This document shows, in pieces, positions 52,211 to 62,119 of a stretch of 64,000 nt of DNA (positions within the stretch are counted from its first letter, which is position 1; each line of letters begins with the position of its first letter). The notes beneath the pieces are model-generated. The model did not search any database, was not told the DNA's origin, and saw only the letters and a program-made list of their open reading frames with translations. The DNA is taken from the NCBI RefSeq assembly GCF_001598695.1, contig NZ_BCZK01000005.1, positions 248,001 through 312,000 on the forward strand, read 5' to 3'. This stretch comes from Klebsiella oxytoca NBRC 105695. Lineage in GTDB: Bacteria > Pseudomonadota > Gammaproteobacteria > Enterobacterales > Enterobacteriaceae. The position numbers and the translations under genes are program-made.

Positions 52211-53557
52211 ATGAGCCAGAAATTGAAGGTAGTGACTATCGGCGGCGGCAGCAGCTATACCCCGGAATTACTGGAAGGGTTCCTGAAGCGTTATCATGAA
52301 CTGCCGATTAGCGAACTGTGGCTGGTGGACGTCGCGGAAGGGCAGGAAAAGCTCGATATTATCCATGCGCTGTGCCAGCGCATGGTGGAAAAAGCCGGCG
52401 TGCCGATGAAAGTCTACAAGACCCTCGATCGCCGCGCGGCGCTGGAAGGCGCAGATTTCGTAACGACCCAGCTGCGCGTTGGCCAGCTCAAGGCCCGCGA
52501 GAAGGACGAGCGTATCCCGCTGAGCCACGGCTATTTAGGCCAGGAAACCAACGGCGCGGGCGGACTGTTTAAAGGTTTGCGCACTATTCCGGTCATTTTT
52601 GACATTGTGAAAGATGTGCAGGAAGTCTGTCCGAATGCCTGGGTCATTAACTTTACCAATCCGGCGGGGATGGTCACCGAAGCGGTTTATCGTCATACCG
52701 GCTTCAAGCGTTTTATCGGCGTGTGCAATATTCCGATTGGCATGAAGATGTTTATCACCGACGTTCTGCAGCTGAGCCCGAGCGATGAGCTCAATATCGA
52801 TCTGTTTGGCCTGAACCATCTGGTATTTGTGCGCGATGTACTGGTTAACGGCGTTTCACGCTTTGACGAGCTGCTGGACGGCGTGGCATCGGGTCGATTG
52901 AGCGCTAACTCGGTGAAAAATATTTTTGATTTACCCTTTAGCGAAGGACTGCTTCGTTCGCTGCGCCTGATCCCTTGTTCCTATCTGCTCTACTACTTTA
53001 AGCCAAAAGAGATGCTGGCGATTGAAATGGGCGAATACTACAAAGGCGGCGCGCGCGCGCAGGTGGTGCAGAAGGTTGAGAAACAGCTATTTGAGCTGTA
53101 CAAAGATCCGGATCTGAACGTTAAGCCGAAAGAACTGGAACAGCGCGGTGGGGCGTATTATTCCGACGCGGCCTGTGAAGTGATTAACGCCATTTATAAT
53201 GACAAGCAGGCCGAGCATTACGTGAACGTGCCGCATCATGGTCACGTTGATAACATCCCGGCAGACTGGGCGGTCGAGATGACCTGTACGCTGGGCCGCG
53301 ACGGCGCGAAACCAACGCCGCGCATCACGCATTTCGATGAGAAAGTGTTGGGGCTGATTTACACCATTAAAGGTTTTGAAGTTGCGGCCAGCGAAGCGGC
53401 TATCAGCGGTAAACTGGATGATGTGCTGCTGGCGCTTAATCTGAGCCCGCTGATCCACTCCGATCGCGATGCTGAAAAGCTGGCGCGGGAGATGATCCTC
53501 GCGCACGAGCAGTGGCTGCCAAACTTTGCGGCGACTATCGAAAAACTGAAACAGTAA
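52211..53557 (+). CDS. chbF: ChbF, 6-phospho-beta-glucosidase/chitobiose-6-phosphate hydrolase (GH4)
   Basis: 448 residues (450 in E. coli). Glycoside hydrolase family 4: N-terminal dinucleotide loop GGGSSYTPE, NFTNPAGMVTE, the metal Cys in GVCNIPIGM and the GLNHLVF histidine. Uses NAD and a divalent metal in an oxidation-reduction mechanism to split phosphorylated chitobiose. AAGGGAG before the ATG; 102-base gap after chbR. Confidence 0.95.
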   Translation: MSQKLKVVTIGGGSSYTPELLEGFLKRYHELPISELWLVDVAEGQEKLDIIHALCQRMVEKAGVPMKVYKTLDRRAALEGADFVTTQLRVGQLKAREKDERIPLSHGYLGQETNGAGGLFKGLRTIPVIFDIVKDVQEVCPNAWVINFTNPAGMVTEAVYRHTGFKRFIGVCNIPIGMKMFITDVLQLSPSDELNIDLFGLNHLVFVRDVLVNGVSRFDELLDGVASGRLSANSVKNIFDLPFSEGLLRSLRLIPCSYLLYYFKPKEMLAIEMGEYYKGGARAQVVQKVEKQLFELYKDPDLNVKPKELEQRGGAYYSDAACEVINAIYNDKQAEHYVNVPHHGHVDNIPADWAVEMTCTLGRDGAKPTPRITHFDEKVLGLIYTIKGFEVAASEAAISGKLDDVLLALNLSPLIHSDRDAEKLAREMILAHEQWLPNFAATIEKLKQ

Positions 53558-53569
53558 CGGGAGCGGCTA

Positions 53570-54328
53570 ATGGAACGCGTGTTAATCGTCAATGCCGATG
53601 ATTTTGGCCTCAGCAGGGGGCAAAACTACGGCATTATCGAAGCTTGCAAGAACGGTGTGGTCACCTCCACGACGGCGCTGGTCAACGGCGCGGCGATTAG
53701 CCACGCTGCCCAGCTTAGCCGCTGCGTCCCGGAGCTGGCGGTTGGGATGCACTTTGTCCTGACGCTGGGCGAGCCGCTGGCGGCGATGCCGGGGCTAACC
53801 CGCGAAGGGCGCTTTGGAAAGTGGATTTGGCAGATGGCGGAAGAGGGCAGCCTGCCGCTGGACGACATCGCCCACGAACTGGAGCGTCAGTATCAGCGTT
53901 TTGTCGAGCTGTTTGGCCATGAACCGACGCATATCGACAGCCATCATCATGTCCATATGATCGCGCAGATCTACCCCATCGTCGCGGCGTTTGCCCGCGA
54001 GAAGGGCGTGGCGCTGCGGATCGACCGCCAGCTAGCGACGCTGTCAGGCCTGGCGCAGGATGCCGCGCGCAGTAGTGATGGATTTGCCAGCGAGTTCTAC
54101 GGGGAAGGGGTTTCGGAAGCGCTGTTTCTGCAAACCCTGGATGCCTCTGTCCAGCGCGAGGAAAAATCGCTGGAGGTGATGTGTCACCCGGCGTTCGTGG
54201 ATAACACGATAATGGGCAGCGCCTACTGCTATCCGCGACTGACCGAACTGGATGTGCTGACCGCCGGGTCGCTGAAGTATGCGATTGCCGAGCGCGGCTA
54301 CCGGCTTGGAACCTACCGCGATGTATAA
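53570..54328 (+). CDS. chbG: ChbG, chitooligosaccharide deacetylase (YdjC family)
   Basis: 252 residues, about the length of E. coli ChbG. YdjC-like polysaccharide deacetylase fold with NADDFGLS (8-15) and HIDSHHHVH as the metal site. It removes one acetyl group from chitobiose-6-phosphate, producing the inducer for ChbR and the substrate for ChbF. Twelve bases after chbF; last gene of the operon. Confidence 0.95.
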   Translation: MERVLIVNADDFGLSRGQNYGIIEACKNGVVTSTTALVNGAAISHAAQLSRCVPELAVGMHFVLTLGEPLAAMPGLTREGRFGKWIWQMAEEGSLPLDDIAHELERQYQRFVELFGHEPTHIDSHHHVHMIAQIYPIVAAFAREKGVALRIDRQLATLSGLAQDAARSSDGFASEFYGEGVSEALFLQTLDASVQREEKSLEVMCHPAFVDNTIMGSAYCYPRLTELDVLTAGSLKYAIAERGYRLGTYRDV

Positions 54329-54340
54329 AGGGAAGTGAGA

Positions 54341-54368
54341 AGCCCGGCATCTCTGCCGGGCTTTTTTT
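54341..54368 (+). terminator. chb operon terminator
   Basis: Eight-base stem AGCCCGGC/GCCGGGCT with a six-base loop and a run of seven T. It overlaps the stop of the convergent katE. Confidence 0.9.
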
Positions 54369-56625
54369 ACGCCGGGATCGCGGCGATTTTAGCGCTTCTC
54401 GACCACACCCGATGCGCCGCCATCAGGGTGATCAGTTCATCCATTGATTGGCTATCAATGGCATCGGTCTCAACAATGCCTTCTTCGCCCTGAGCGGCAA
54501 CCTGCAGCGGCGCTTTGCACTGCCGTGCATCGCCTGCCAGCAGAATCGGCTTCAGGTGTTTGTATGCTTCCAGCAGGTAATAGTTGAAATCACCGTTGCT
54601 GCTCAGACTTTGCAGATCGCCGCCGGGAACGATGACTGCATCCACGGTCAGCGATGGCGACCCGGCAAAGGTTCCGGCTACCGGGAGCTCGGTGCCATCA
54701 TCGGCCTGCACTTTCCCCATTCGTGAATAGAGTAATTTGGCATGTACCCCGTGCGCTTTCAGCGACTTGAGCAAAGTCAGCAGCTCTTTGGCAACCGGAC
54801 GATCGTTAAGCAGTACCGCCACCACCCGGCCTTTCACGTCGCCGCTGGGAATGGCGTACAGGCTTAGCGTCGGATCCTTTTTCAGGCCGTTGACATCCGG
54901 CGGCGGCGTAATGCTGCGCTGTTCGTCCGTGAGCTCAATACCCAGGTTTTTACCTACGGCCTGAGCCAGCTGCAGGTCGATATGCGCCAGCTGATCGACC
55001 ACCCGCTCGCGGATCCACTCTCTGACAACCTTGCTCAGCTCGAAGCTGAATCCGTCGATAATATGCTGCTGCTCAATTGGCGTCTGGCTACGCCAGAATA
55101 GCAGGGGTTGAGAGTAATACTCGCCAAAGGAAGGGCTACGCTGGCGAATTTTTTCTCCGTCAATCCGCTCGGCATAGGATTCGAAGCCGCCGCGTTTAGC
55201 GGCCGGCGGCGTCTCCCGCGGCCAGTTGTTATTGATGGAGTTAGGTTCATAGTTTGCCGGGTTGGTATCAATATCCATCCGGTGCATGCCGTCGCGCTGG
55301 AAATTATGATACGGGCAGGTGGGTTTATTAATCGGAATTTCATGGAAATTCGGCCCGCCGAGGCGGCTAATCTGCGTATCGGTATAGGAGAAGAGTCGGC
55401 CCTGCAGCAGCGGGTCGTTGCTGAAGTCTATTCCTGGAACGATATGCCCGGGATGGAAGGCCGCCTGTTCGTTTTCGGCAAAGAAGTTATCCGGGTTGCG
55501 ATTAAGGACCATCTTACCGACGCGCTGCACCGGAACCAACGCTTCCGGGATGAGCTTGGTGGGATCCAGCAGATCGAAATCAAAAGCAAATTCATCCTCT
55601 TCCGGGATCAGCTGTAATCCCAGCTCGTACTCAGGATAATCTCCGGCTTCAATCGATTCCCATAAGTCACGACGATGGAAATCGGGGTCGCGGCCGGTCA
55701 GCTTTTGCGACTCATCCCACACCAGAGAGGCCTTACCCGCGACCGGCTTCCAGTGGAAGCGTACGAAGGTCGCTTTACCTTCCGCGTTAATCAGGCGGAA
55801 GGTGTGGATGCCAAACCCTTCCATGGTACGGTAGCTGCGGGGTAGCCCGCGGTCCGACATCGCCCACATGACGTTATGCAGCGTTTCAGGCTGCAGCGAG
55901 ACGTAATCCCAGAAGGTATCGTGCGCGCTTTGCCCCTGCGGGACGGCCCAGTGCGGTTCCGGTTTCACCGCATGGACAAAATCGGGAAACTTGATCGCAT
56001 CCTGGATAAAAAAGATCGGCGTGTTGTTGCCGACCAGGTCAAAGATGCCCTCGTCGGTATAAAACTTGGTGGCAAAACCACGGATGTCGCGCACCGTATC
56101 GGCGGAGCCAGCGCCGCCCTGAACGGTGGAAAAACGGACGAATACCGGCGTTTTTTTCTGCGGGTCGCAGAGGAAAGCCGCTTTGGTGATGTCGCTTAAA
56201 TCGCTGTACGCCTGGAAATAGCCGTGCGCAGCGGAGCCGCGGGCATGAACGATGCGCTCGGGAATACGTTCATGGTCAAAATGGGTTATTTTTTCACGCA
56301 GGATAAAATCTTCCAGCAGCGTGGGGCCGCGTTGACCCGCGCGCAGCGAGTTCTGGTCGTCAGCGATGCGTAGACCCTGATTGGTTGTAAGCGCAGCATT
56401 CTCACCGCCTTTACGCTGTTTCTCGAGGGCATCGAGCTTTTCGCTGGTCGTATCCGGGGCCTTCATGCTACCCGGCGCCGTCGGCTCTTCGCCCGGCGCG
56501 GTCGGGTGCGGCGTGGGCTGCCAATCCTGATCTTCTGGCGCTAATGCGCCCAGGCCAGGTTTTGCCGCCCGGTCATCATGCACCGGTGATTGATGGGATT
56601 TCGGGTTATGGGGTTTATCAGACAT
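54367..56625 (-). CDS. katE: Catalase HPII
   Basis: 752 residues (753 in E. coli). Large-subunit catalase: His in [12 protein letters not shown] (near 128), heme-proximal Tyr in RLFSYTDTQ, and a C-terminal flavodoxin/DJ-1-like domain (after about 600, [15 protein letters not shown]). Destroys hydrogen peroxide in stationary phase; RpoS-dependent in E. coli. Divergent from cedA. Confidence 0.97.
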   Translation of the reverse strand: MSDKPHNPKSHQSPVHDDRAAKPGLGALAPEDQDWQPTPHPTAPGEEPTAPGSMKAPDTTSEKLDALEKQRKGGENAALTTNQGLRIADDQNSLRAGQRGPTLLEDFILREKITHFDHERIPERIVHARGSAAHGYFQAYSDLSDITKAAFLCDPQKKTPVFVRFSTVQGGAGSADTVRDIRGFATKFYTDEGIFDLVGNNTPIFFIQDAIKFPDFVHAVKPEPHWAVPQGQSAHDTFWDYVSLQPETLHNVMWAMSDRGLPRSYRTMEGFGIHTFRLINAEGKATFVRFHWKPVAGKASLVWDESQKLTGRDPDFHRRDLWESIEAGDYPEYELGLQLIPEEDEFAFDFDLLDPTKLIPEALVPVQRVGKMVLNRNPDNFFAENEQAAFHPGHIVPGIDFSNDPLLQGRLFSYTDTQISRLGGPNFHEIPINKPTCPYHNFQRDGMHRMDIDTNPANYEPNSINNNWPRETPPAAKRGGFESYAERIDGEKIRQRSPSFGEYYSQPLLFWRSQTPIEQQHIIDGFSFELSKVVREWIRERVVDQLAHIDLQLAQAVGKNLGIELTDEQRSITPPPDVNGLKKDPTLSLYAIPSGDVKGRVVAVLLNDRPVAKELLTLLKSLKAHGVHAKLLYSRMGKVQADDGTELPVAGTFAGSPSLTVDAVIVPGGDLQSLSSNGDFNYYLLEAYKHLKPILLAGDARQCKAPLQVAAQGEEGIVETDAIDSQSMDELITLMAAHRVWSRSAKIAAIPA

Positions 56626-56821
56626 TGCACGCTCCTGCTTTCATTACTGAAAATGGTCTTTGCTAAACCAAAACCCTTCTAATTGTAGAACATCATTTCA
56701 AGAATATATTTTTATAAGAGTTTTGCTACTAAAGGACCGCAAGCAGGGGGCGACGAAAGCGGGCGTTTTCGGCTATGATAGGGGTTTCTGTTTACCGCCG
56801 TATTTAGTGAATTTATTTGTC

Positions 56822-57061
56822 ATGAAACCACTTCGCCAACAAAATCGTCAGGTCATTAGCTACGTGCCTCGAGTGGAGCCTGCGCCGCCGGAACACGCCG
56901 TCAAAATGGATGGTTTTCGCGACGTTTGGGTTCTGCGGGGTAAATACGTCGCCTTTGTGCTGATCGACGAACGTTTCCGTCGCTCCCCGCCGTTTAACGT
57001 GCCGGAAGCGGCGCAGCGCTGGGCGACGCAAATGAGGCAGGAAGGTGAAATCGACGCCTGA
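56822..57061 (+). CDS. cedA: CedA, cell division activator
   Basis: 79 residues (80 in E. coli). Short double-stranded DNA-binding protein (MKPLRQQNRQVISYVPR, WVLRGKYVAFVLI) that counters cell division block in over-initiating dnaA mutants and is also found bound to RNA polymerase. The family start is used although no clear ribosome site is seen; the frame extends upstream. Followed by a terminator. Confidence 0.92.
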   Translation: MKPLRQQNRQVISYVPRVEPAPPEHAVKMDGFRDVWVLRGKYVAFVLIDERFRRSPPFNVPEAAQRWATQMRQEGEIDA

Positions 57062-57076
57062 ATGAGCCGGGACAAT

Positions 57077-57106
57077 AAAAAACCGCTGAAAATTCAGCGG
57101 TTTTTA
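57077..57106. terminator. bidirectional terminator between cedA and tcyP
   Basis: 13-base stem AAAAACCGCTGAA/TTCAGCGGTTTTT, with T runs in both directions. Confidence 0.92.
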
Positions 57107-57135
57107 GTTTCTGACTACGCGAAGGGCATATCGAC

Positions 57136-58527
57136 TTAGCGGTGTGCCAGCTCCGCATCGTCATCGCTATCGAGAATAGCTTTATCGGTTTGGCGCAGCC
57201 ACTGGCTGGTCAGGGTACCGGCGGTCATTGAGCCGCTAACGTTCAGCGCCGTACGGCCCATATCAATCAGCGGTTCAACCGAGATTAACAGCGCCACCAG
57301 CGTGACCGGCAGCCCCATCGCCGGTAAGACGATCAGCGCGGCAAACGTCGCGCCTCCGCCCACGCCTGCGACGCCGGCGGAACTGACGGTGACGATGCCA
57401 ACCAGGGTAGCAATCCACAGCGGATCGAGCGGGTTAATACCGACCGTCGGTGCGACCATCACCGCCAGCATCGCCGGATAGAGTCCCGCACAGCCGTTCT
57501 GTCCGATGGTAGCGCCGAACGATGCTGAGAAGCTGGCAATGGATTCCGGCACGCCCAGACGACGGGTTTGCGCTTCCACGTTCAGCGGAATAGACGCCGC
57601 GCTGGAGCGGCTGGTGAAGGCGAAGGTCAGAACCGGCCAGACTTTGCGGAAGTATTTCAGAGGGCTCACGCCGTTGACCGCCAGCAGCAGGCCGTGCACC
57701 ACGAACATGATGCCCAGACCAATATAGGAGGCGATAACGAAGCTGCCGAGCTTGATAATGTCCTGCAGGTTAGAGCCCGCAACCACTTTGGTCATCAGCG
57801 CCAGTACGCCGTACGGCGTTAACTGCATGACCAGACGCACCAGCTTCATCACCCAGCTCTGCAGCGTATCGATAGCGGTCAGCACGCGCTGGCCTTTGGC
57901 GACATCGTCTTTCAGCAGCTTCAGCGCCGCGACGCCGAGGAATGCAGCGAAGATTACCACGCTGATAATCGACGTCGGGTTCGCGCCGGTCAGATCGGCG
58001 AACGGATTTTTCGGCACAAAGGAGAGGATCAGCTGCGGGACGCTCAGGTCGGCGACTTTACCGGCATAATTACTCTGAATGGCGTTGAGGCGTGCGGTTT
58101 CCGCGCTGCCCTGGACCAGGCCTTCGGCTGTCAGGCCAAACATGTTAGTCACCAGCACCCCGACCAGCGCCGCAATCAGCGTAGTAAAGAGCAGGGTACC
58201 GATACTGAGGAAGCTGATTTTACCCAGCTGCGAAGCGTTATGCAGGCGGGCCACCGCGCTCAGAATCGAGGCGAAAACCAGCGGCATGACGATCATTTGC
58301 AGCAGTTGAACGTAGCCGTTACCGACGATATTAAACCACTGGATAGAGTCCTTCAGTACCGGGCTGTCGGAGCCATAGATTAGCTGTAACGCCAGGCCAA
58401 AAATAACGCCGATAACCAGACCGACCAGCACTTTTTTAGCGAGGCTCCACTGTTTATGGCGGGTTTGGGCCAGCGCCAACAGTAAAACCGCGAACACAAC
58501 TACGTTCGCTATTAATGGAAAGTTCAT
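57136..58527 (-). CDS. tcyP: TcyP, L-cystine symporter
   Basis: 463 residues, equal to E. coli TcyP (YdjN). Dicarboxylate/amino acid:cation symporter fold with two re-entrant loops: [14 protein letters not shown] and the later [14 protein letters not shown]. Imports cystine; controlled by CysB in E. coli. The second ATG is used (AGGAG eight bases before it); the first is 13 codons upstream. Confidence 0.96.
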   Translation of the reverse strand: MNFPLIANVVVFAVLLLALAQTRHKQWSLAKKVLVGLVIGVIFGLALQLIYGSDSPVLKDSIQWFNIVGNGYVQLLQMIVMPLVFASILSAVARLHNASQLGKISFLSIGTLLFTTLIAALVGVLVTNMFGLTAEGLVQGSAETARLNAIQSNYAGKVADLSVPQLILSFVPKNPFADLTGANPTSIISVVIFAAFLGVAALKLLKDDVAKGQRVLTAIDTLQSWVMKLVRLVMQLTPYGVLALMTKVVAGSNLQDIIKLGSFVIASYIGLGIMFVVHGLLLAVNGVSPLKYFRKVWPVLTFAFTSRSSAASIPLNVEAQTRRLGVPESIASFSASFGATIGQNGCAGLYPAMLAVMVAPTVGINPLDPLWIATLVGIVTVSSAGVAGVGGGATFAALIVLPAMGLPVTLVALLISVEPLIDMGRTALNVSGSMTAGTLTSQWLRQTDKAILDSDDDAELAHR

Positions 58528-58661
58528 CCCCGTTCTCCTGATATCTTTTATCACCAGGTTGGTCAATAACCAACTCTTATGACGGCAAGGGTAGCAGAAG
58601 GCGTAATCCGTACCTTATATTCAAATGGAATTGATTATAACTATTTGAATAATTCGCTGCT

Positions 58662-59252
58662 TTATCGTCCAGTCTGGTGACTAATAAAGCGATGAAAGGT
58701 AGTTTGCAGTGAATTTATCATCTCAGATGACCAGCGAACGGCGCTGTTTTCGGCAACGTTTTGCGGCATCCACACGGCGTAGATGAACAGCGCCATGCAC
58801 AGCGCGCGCTCCAGTTGATTACCTTTTCGCGGCGCAAGAATAGGGAAGCGAAAGCGCCAGCGGCAGGGCCAGAGCAGCGGAACCCCGGCAGGGGTAAGCA
58901 TGTCGGCAAGAATATGGCTGAGGTAGCCCAGCACCAGGCCCTGAACCGCATCCGCCGGGACGATCCAGCTATCCGGAACCTTCAACGAGAAAATCGCCAC
59001 CGCGCCAAAGACCACCAGCAGGCTATGGGTGAAGCCGCGATGGCCGAAGGCGCGGGCAATCGGTTTTGATATCCAGCTTAATCGTTGCCCGAGAAACGAC
59101 TTGGGGTGATCGATATCCGGCAGCAGACAGGTCAGGATGGCGGACGGAACGATATGCCACCAGTCACCCTGGGCCAGCACGGGGGTTAATTCCGCATTTT
59201 TCGCAAATACCGCACAGGCAATAGAAAAGAGGAGGTGGCCTTCCGCCGTCAT
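58662..59252 (-). CDS. ydjM: YdjM, LexA-regulated inner-membrane hydrolase-like protein
   Basis: 196 residues, equal to E. coli YdjM. YdjM/DUF457 family: membrane-bound metal-dependent hydrolase-like, with the HGFTHS and DIDHP motifs (probable metal ligands) and several membrane segments. Induced by DNA damage in E. coli. Two LexA boxes lie immediately before the gene. Function in repair is not established. Confidence 0.93.
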   Translation of the reverse strand: MTAEGHLLFSIACAVFAKNAELTPVLAQGDWWHIVPSAILTCLLPDIDHPKSFLGQRLSWISKPIARAFGHRGFTHSLLVVFGAVAIFSLKVPDSWIVPADAVQGLVLGYLSHILADMLTPAGVPLLWPCRWRFRFPILAPRKGNQLERALCMALFIYAVWMPQNVAENSAVRWSSEMINSLQTTFHRFISHQTGR

Positions 59253-59265
59253 GATAAACACCCTA

Positions 59266-59285
59266 AACTGTCAATTCATACAGTA
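59266..59285 (-). promoter_or_regulatory. LexA box 2 of ydjM
   Basis: On the minus strand TACTGT-ATGAATTG-ACAGTT: perfect CTGT-N8-ACAG. It lies 14 bases before the ydjM start. Confidence 0.9.
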
Positions 59286-59303
59286 TAGGGTTTTTATACA
59301 GTG
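59284..59303 (-). promoter_or_regulatory. LexA box 1 of ydjM
   Basis: CACTGTATAAAAACCCTATA on the minus strand: good left half (CTGT), weaker right half. The same double arrangement occurs in E. coli ydjM. Confidence 0.65.
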
Positions 59304-59343
59304 TGCGGAAGAGGTGACGGTGTAACTCTTTGTCACAAGACCA

Positions 59344-60105
59344 TCAGCGTGCCAGCCAGCCGCCGTCCACCGCCAGGGTATAGCCGTTAATGTAATCCGC
59401 CGCCTGGGAAGCAAGAAAGACCACCGGTCCCTGCAGGTCTTCCGGAACACCCCAGCGTGCGGCCGGGATACGGTCGAGGATCTCTTTGCTGCGTTCGGCA
59501 TCGTCGCGCAGCTGCTGGGTATTATTGGTAGCCATATAGCCCGGCGCGATGGCGTTAACGTTAATACGATGTTCCGCCCATTCGTTGGCCATCAGGCGGG
59601 TAATGCCCAGCACGCCGCTTTTGGAGGCGGTGTATGACGGGACCCGAATACCGCCCTGAAATGAGAGCATTGAGGCGATATTAATAATTTTTCCGCCGTC
59701 GCCCTGCGCGATGAACTGTCTGGCGACCGCCTGAGACAGAAAGAAAACGGATTTCAGATTCAGGTTAAGCACGTCGTCCCAGTCCTTTTCGCTAAAGGTT
59801 AGCGCATCGGCGCGGCGTATGGTTCCGGCATTATTCACCAGAATGTCAACCCGGCCCATGGCGGCCACGGCCTGAGTAACAATGGCTGCGATCTGATCCT
59901 GACGGCTCAGATCGGCCTGAATAGCGGTAAAGCGTCGGCCCAGCGCCTGAACCTTCTCTGCGGTTTCGTGAGGGATCCGGCGATTCACGCCGACGATATC
60001 GCACCCGGCCTGCGCAAGGCCCAACGTCATTCCCTGGCCCAGTCCGGTATCACAACCCGTCACGATAGCGACCTTGCCCGTAAGGTCAAAGGCGTTCAGT
60101 ACCAT
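59344..60105 (-). CDS. kduD: KduD-like short-chain dehydrogenase
   Basis: 253 residues, equal to E. coli KduD and alike throughout. Short-chain dehydrogenase: TGCDTGLGQG nucleotide loop near 15-24, NNAG, and the catalytic YTASKSG (Tyr-x3-Lys). KduD reduces 2-dehydro-3-deoxy-D-gluconate's 5-keto partner in hexuronate and pectin breakdown with NAD(H). It stands alone here, between ydjM and hxpB, without kduI; in E. coli these genes are adjacent. A second copy elsewhere in the genome is possible. GGTG precedes the start. Confidence 0.88.
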   Translation of the reverse strand: MVLNAFDLTGKVAIVTGCDTGLGQGMTLGLAQAGCDIVGVNRRIPHETAEKVQALGRRFTAIQADLSRQDQIAAIVTQAVAAMGRVDILVNNAGTIRRADALTFSEKDWDDVLNLNLKSVFFLSQAVARQFIAQGDGGKIINIASMLSFQGGIRVPSYTASKSGVLGITRLMANEWAEHRINVNAIAPGYMATNNTQQLRDDAERSKEILDRIPAARWGVPEDLQGPVVFLASQAADYINGYTLAVDGGWLAR

Positions 60106-60212
60106 ATGCACCCCTGTATGCTGATTTTATGCGTCAAATAACGCCGTTGGGACAAGCATAGAGGGCGGGAGAAGAAAAGACAAATAAAAATGAAACGCTG
60201 TTTTAATTTTGT

Positions 60213-60243
60213 GATGATGGGGCGATGCCGCAACCCCATCATC
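60213..60243. terminator. hairpin after hxpB
   Basis: Perfect ten-base stem GATGATGGGG/CCCCATCATC with an 11-base loop, ten bases past the hxpB stop. T tract is poor, so its strength is unsure. Confidence 0.55.
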
Positions 60244-60253
60244 AGCGATGCCT

Positions 60254-60922
60254 TTAGCCGAGCAGGTCGCTCAGGGTCAAAGATTCAAGGGTGGCAAGCT
60301 TGACGTCGGCCAGCACGAAGCGCGGGTCATGGCTATTTTCCGCTTCCGGTACGACGACAGAGCGCATCCGCGCCGCTTTGCTGGCAATCATCCCGTTGAC
60401 CGAGTCTTCCAGCGCCACGCAGTTCATCGGGCTGACGCCGAGACTGGCGGCGCAGTTCAGATAGACCTGCGGGTGCGGTTTGCTGTACGGCAGCATTTCG
60501 GCGGAAGCGAGGGCGTCAAACTGGTCGCGTAGTTCAAACATGGCGAGGACTTTTTCCAGCATTCGCAGCGGCGATGCCGACGCCAGGCCAATTTTCAGTC
60601 CCTGTGCTTTACACATCGCCACCGCTTCCCGCGCCCCCGGCAGCAGCGGACGCGCCTCTTCCACCAGTTGGATAGCGCGATTGATGATCCGCGTGGTGAC
60701 CTCCGCGCGGTCCGGGCCCTGCCACGGCTGTTGGGCAAACCACAGGTCGACGACTAAATCGATGCGCAGCCCGAGAATATCCGGCATTTCATTGCGGCGA
60801 CGAATATCCACCCCAAGGCTGGCCATTACCTCCAGCTCTGCTTTGTCCCATAGCGGCTCGGAGTCAATCAGTAATCCATCCATATCAAAAATCGCGGCGT
60901 GAATCTGGCGCCTGGCTGACAT
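60254..60922 (-). CDS. hxpB: HxpB (YniC), hexitol phosphatase
   Basis: 222 residues, equal to E. coli YniC. HAD hydrolase: FDMDGLLIDSEPLW (catalytic DxD), SASP and the KPHPQVYL...ALEDSVNG motifs; cap domain of the beta-phosphoglucomutase type. Removes phosphate from sugar and hexitol phosphates such as 2-deoxyglucose-6-phosphate. The ATG with GGAGAGGG upstream is used; the frame opens 15 codons earlier. Divergent from yniB. Confidence 0.95.
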   Translation of the reverse strand: MSARRQIHAAIFDMDGLLIDSEPLWDKAELEVMASLGVDIRRRNEMPDILGLRIDLVVDLWFAQQPWQGPDRAEVTTRIINRAIQLVEEARPLLPGAREAVAMCKAQGLKIGLASASPLRMLEKVLAMFELRDQFDALASAEMLPYSKPHPQVYLNCAASLGVSPMNCVALEDSVNGMIASKAARMRSVVVPEAENSHDPRFVLADVKLATLESLTLSDLLG

Positions 60923-61051
60923 AAGTCCCTCTCCTGTAGCGTAAGTAGATAACGAATCGGCACTCATGGTATATCATACCGCGCATTATTGGGCGAAATT
61001 CGCCGACGAAGGTAGACTAAGAGTGGATAGGCGTCTTAACAAGGGGAATCC

Positions 61052-61588
61052 ATGACGTATCAACAAGCTGGACGCATTGCAGTACTTAAACGAATTCTGG
61101 GATGGGTGGTATTTATCCCGGCGGTTATCTCGACGCTGATCTCCGTGCTGAAGTTTATGTACGAGCACAGCGAGAAAAAACCGGGCATCGACGCGGTGAT
61201 GATGGACTTTGCTCATGTGATGATCGAGATGATGCGCTTTAACACGCCGTTCCTCAATTTCTTCTGGTACAACTCGCCGCTGCCGGATTTTAAGCACGGC
61301 ATGAATATCGGTTTCTGGATCATCTATATTCTGGTGTTCGTCGGCATGGCGCTACAGGCTTCCGGGGCGCGGATGGGGCGCCAGGCGAAGTTTCTGCGCG
61401 AAGGCGTTGAGGATCAGCTGATTCTGGAACAGGCTAAAGGAACGGAAGGGCTGACGCGCGAACAAATTTCCGCACGGGTTGTGGTGCCGCGCCACACCAT
61501 CCTGGTGCAGTATTTTCCGCTGTACGTCCTGCCGGTAATTATTATTGTGCTGGGCTACTTCTTCTTTTCTTTACTCGGTTTTCTGTAA
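61052..61588 (+). CDS. yniB: YniB inner-membrane protein
   Basis: 178 residues, equal to E. coli YniB. Three or so membrane segments (about 13-29, 86-102, 153-175). No function known. AAGGGGA precedes the ATG. In E. coli the next gene is yniA, missing here; instead a yciA-like gene converges on it. Confidence 0.93.
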   Translation: MTYQQAGRIAVLKRILGWVVFIPAVISTLISVLKFMYEHSEKKPGIDAVMMDFAHVMIEMMRFNTPFLNFFWYNSPLPDFKHGMNIGFWIIYILVFVGMALQASGARMGRQAKFLREGVEDQLILEQAKGTEGLTREQISARVVVPRHTILVQYFPLYVLPVIIIVLGYFFFSLLGFL

Positions 61589-61593
61589 ACAAT

Positions 61594-61614
61594 CGGCCCG
61601 GATGCCCCGGGCCG
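61594..61614. terminator. hairpin between yniB and yciA-like gene
   Basis: Perfect eight-base stem CGGCCCGG/CCGGGCCG with a five-base loop between two converging genes. Confidence 0.6.
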
Positions 61615-61620
61615 GCTGAA

Positions 61621-62019
61621 TCACAGAGTCGGCAGTGCGCGCGGTTTTCCCTGATTATCCACCGCGACGTAGATAAACAGCGCTTCGGTGGCTTTGTAGC
61701 GCTGGCCGATGGGCTCAGACGACACTTTCTTAACCCACACTTCCATATTGATAGTTATCGACGTATTGCCGCGCTTCACGCAGTTGGCGTAGCAGCACAC
61801 GACGTCGCCGACCGCCACCGGGCGCAAAAAGGTCATGCCGTCGACGCGCACGGTCACGACGCGACCGTGGGCAATTTCTTTGGCCATAATGGCCCCGCCA
61901 ATATCCATTTGCGACATCAGCCAGCCGCCGAAAATATCGCCGTTTGCGTTGGTGTCCGCCGGCATCGCCAGGGTGCGTAAAACCAATTCGCCCTTCGGCG
62001 CAAGATCTGTTGTTGTCAT
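61621..62019 (-). CDS. yciA: YciA-type acyl-CoA thioesterase
   Basis: 132 residues, equal to E. coli YciA and very like it (LVLRTLAMPADTNANGDIFG shared). Hotdog fold with the NANGDIFGGWLMSQMD helix that carries the catalytic Asp and Asn. It hydrolyses a broad set of acyl-CoAs. In E. coli yciA lies next to tonB, far from here, so this is either a moved gene or a second copy. Downstream of the receptor gene on the same strand by about 100 bases. Confidence 0.92.
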   Translation of the reverse strand: MTTTDLAPKGELVLRTLAMPADTNANGDIFGGWLMSQMDIGGAIMAKEIAHGRVVTVRVDGMTFLRPVAVGDVVCCYANCVKRGNTSITINMEVWVKKVSSEPIGQRYKATEALFIYVAVDNQGKPRALPTL

Positions 62020-62093
62020 TCTCTACTCTGTACTGGTCAAAGACGATCAGGCGGATGCTACTATGAAAATGAGGTTGAGAGAATAGGGGAATA

Positions 62094-62111
62094 CGCCCGC
62101 TATAGCGGGCG
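62094..62111 (-). terminator. receptor gene terminator
   Basis: Perfect palindrome CGCCCGCTATAGCGGGCG, eight bases after the receptor stop, followed on the minus strand by TATTCCCCTATT. Confidence 0.7.
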
Positions 62112-62119
62112 CGAGGGGG

